Part shown: positions 61,601 to 64,000 of the stretch, one piece after another
Numbering within the stretch: the stretch's first letter is position 1
Layout: every line of letters starts with the position of its first letter
Assembly (NCBI GenBank): GCA_008692225.1
Contig: VICG01000001.1
Location: 186,001-250,000, forward strand
Direction of reading: 5' to 3'
DNA from: Monilinia fructicola
Lineage: Eukaryota; Ascomycota; Leotiomycetes; Helotiales; Sclerotiniaceae
Length of the DNA: 64,000 bases
Notes under the pieces: generated by a model
What the model saw: the letters and a program-made list of their open reading frames with translations, nothing else
Databases searched by the model: none
What the model was told of the DNA's origin: nothing
Made by a program: the position numbers and the translations under genes

Positions 61601-64000
61601 GACATATCATAAATATGCCATAATTTGTTCAAGGATACACAAAGCGTTCGATATGGCGGAGGATTCAAATTTCAAACCAACCAGCTGAATAGCTAGTTGA
61701 ATGAAAGACCTCCAGCTTGAATTTATTGAACAATGATGTGGCTTGGAGAAATAAAAATTATGAATTTGATATTTCTAAGAAAAAACTATCATTGAAAAAC
61801 ATTTTCATTGTCGATTATAGCAAGCATTTGAGTAGTAGCTGCTCTAGTAGTTCTTTCTTCCATCGCCGCCAATCTTCATTATATTTTCATGAGATGAAAT
61901 CCATAAAGCCAAAACAACAGAAGAATGGCTAATGTACCAGCCTCGAAGAAAACAAGCCGGCTGAATTGTTCGAAATAAATTTACCCTGAAATTCTGAGTG
62001 CATTTTTCCATAATATCCCCTACAAACAACATCATCGGAGTCTCCCAAATTACGAGTCGTTTTCGAAGGTAAATTTGCCCTTGGATATGTTTTAATTGAC
62101 CTGAGGGGATGTTCTTACAGCTGAATATTGAGAATTATGAAAGTTAGAATGGATTTGGGGGAAGAGAAGAGGAGGCAAGGGGTTGATAGAAGTGTGAGTG
62201 GCTTTGAACGTAAGCCGAAACTTATCAAAACCTGAAGTTTAACGTAGATTTCTGAATTCTCTAATCATATACTCAGAGATCAATCATCTGATTTACCAAT
62301 TTCAGATCTTATCTCGGGAAGGCATCTCCAACGGAATACCAATGCCGTGAAAATACTAATTCGTATACCATACATTTACCAAGCAGATTTAGCATCGACA
62401 CTGTGAACCTTTCTTTCTTTATTACCGAGCTATAGGGATATCCGTTGTCCCGTCGTTCTCGTTACTGCCCATTTTTCATTAATGAGATGAGATGAATGAA
62501 TGGAACAGCATCGATAGCTATGAGTTTTTCACAAGAGTCAGGGAGCCCTAAGTTGGAGAACGAAGGAGAGGAGTGCTAGCCGATGAGAATTTGCTTGCCG
62601 TGCATATCCGGTGATCTAGTCTTATATTTGGAATTTAGCCTTATTGCTCTTTTGTCTGGAGTTTAAAGCTGGCCTGTAAAGATGTTCAAAGATGAAATCC
62701 TTATGGATAGATTGTAAAGCCCAGATACGTACAAAGTAGGGTGTGAAGGGGTAAGTAAGAGAGCAAGAAAATCAAAAGTTGATGGATTGGAGAAAAGTGG
62801 AATAGATGACGATCGGGGATTGCCAGAGCTTTAGGGCGAAGGAATAGCCGAGAATCGAAATTGATTACTGAATTAACTAGTTGGCTGAGTATATGAACTG
62901 CTTGAGAGACTGGCTTAGAATTGATCTCTCTTCTTCCATAACAGAGTCAAGGAGACACACCTGGTAAACTACAATGTCACATATCAGGAAATTCGAATTT
63001 ATGTTGAAAGCAAGTTGAATATCTGAAGGCTGAGTGGTGCTCTGGCTTTCATAATCGATTGGAGATCTCCAGACTGAGCAGTCAGCTGTGAAAAATATCG
63101 CATGCCTCAAGAAATCAAGTTGAGTAATGCTCATGCGCTTACGAGGAGTTGAAACTACAGTGAGCTACGAAGTTAAATATTTAAAAACAACTGGTTTCTT
63201 CTGCCTTTTGCTCCATGGCTTTCATATCCGACATAAAGATGCAAGTAAAAATGTGAAACAGTGATCTACAAACATGGGTGATGAGGCTAAGGGCATGGGC
63301 AAGATAGAGAATGCGACTTTGAGATGAGTGGAATGACTGAGCATCATCATGCCCTTTTATTCGAAATATTGATGGAAAGTATAAGAACATATCCTTAACA
63401 TCAGAAACAAACCCAGTTGTTGGTGGAACTGTGCAAATTAGAAGCATCATCAAGGATGATAAAATATAAATTAGTCCGCACAATACTTGCAAAGAAGGTA
63501 CTTTCTTTCTCCTCGGGGCTCCTTTTCTCTGTAAGAGACTTTGAGTACTTAGTATCAGTAAACAGCGAATCGTAATTCATAAACGCCCAAACATCAAACA
63601 TCAAACATCAAACTGTAAAGATATCATGATTTACCGATTCACCACTTGACAAAAGACGAATAAACAGTGTCATTCGCACATCAAGTTCCAAAACTATAGA
63701 GGATTCAATGTGAATCATAGCCCCAGCAAACCACTCAGTTTTATCAAGTTAGAATTCACAGCCCTTTTAGATTTCTCTTCGTTTCAGACAATGATAAGAG
63801 TGCGGTCACCACTTATTACTTGCAAACCAGGGGAAAAATAACTTTCCCCGCTTCACAAGATCACAACTTGCTCTGCTGTTCTCCCAGTCTGTTTGTGTCT
63901 TGATATATGGATTTCTGATCACATGGAAGGCAAATTAGAGTAGACATATTCCATGCTTGATTCAGGACTGTTGTCACCGTCAAGTATTGAACCTTCGCTC
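58601..64000. other. Right-end region without supported genes
   Basis: Short frames only. A GGGGC-rich patch (about 58,876-58,900) and GATGA units (58,935-58,953) follow the MFS gene. At 59.15-60.25 kb the minus strand has Pro/Thr/His/Asn-rich frames in several phases and the plus strand is G/T-rich; this looks like compositional bias. From 60.3 kb to the end I see no domain, RNA gene or repeat array. Confidence 0.4.

Overview
The window looks like nuclear DNA of a filamentous ascomycete, probably a Helotiales/Leotiomycete fungus. This is inferred from gene content and style; no database search was possible. Support: short 49-110 nt spliceosomal introns with CTAAC-like branch points, a dispersed single 5S rRNA gene, a laccase, a Csc1/DUF221 channel, an eL37 gene whose first coding exon is 4 nt, and long AT-rich tracts that look RIP-mutated. 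Genes are sparse and microsatellites are dense.

Layout. 0.7-1.9 kb: one hypothetical gene. 3.7-4.1 kb: TTTTA/TTTTG microsatellite. About 4.8-10.8 kb: a gene-free array of diverged units that all carry the core TGCAACA on the + strand; this is the most unusual structure here. 13.9-15.2 kb: secreted alpha/beta hydrolase (-). 16.4-16.7 kb: tRNA-Gln(TTG) and a 5S rRNA gene (-). 17.4-17.9 kb: APC11 (-). 18.2-20.3 kb: AT-rich transposon remnant holding a 149-bp foldback MITE. 20.7-21.8 kb: mercaptopyruvate/thiosulfate sulfurtransferase (+). 25.2-27.4 kb: laccase (-). 30.0-30.7 kb: small secreted protein with a GC-AG intron (+). 32.5-34.6 kb: second AT-rich remnant with the second MITE copy. 36.7-40.7 kb: Csc1-type channel (+). 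41.5-42.2 kb: ribosomal protein eL37 (+). 42.9-43.6 kb: a third remnant. 44.0-45.2 kb: Elongator subunit ELP6 (-). 45.5-46.7 kb: transposon remnant with a perfect 9-bp target duplication. 46.7-48.8 kb: pogo-like element with TA duplication. 50.3-50.9 kb: L-rhamnose mutarotase (+). 52.0-52.7 kb: thioredoxin-like protein (+). 56.1-58.6 kb: MFS transporter (+). 58.6-64 kb: no recognisable gene.

Quality warning from the sequence. Eight conserved genes (hydrolase, APC11, laccase, Csc1, eL37, ELP6, rhamnose mutarotase, thioredoxin-like) are open only if one base is added or removed at one or more homopolymers; I count about 20 such sites. eL37 and APC11 are normally essential and the flanking frames have no internal stops, so unpolished sequencing/assembly indels explain this better than a cluster of pseudogenes. 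Coordinates below are for the sequence as given. The genes do not form a pathway or cluster; they are an ordinary mix of housekeeping and secreted functions interrupted by transposon-derived islands.
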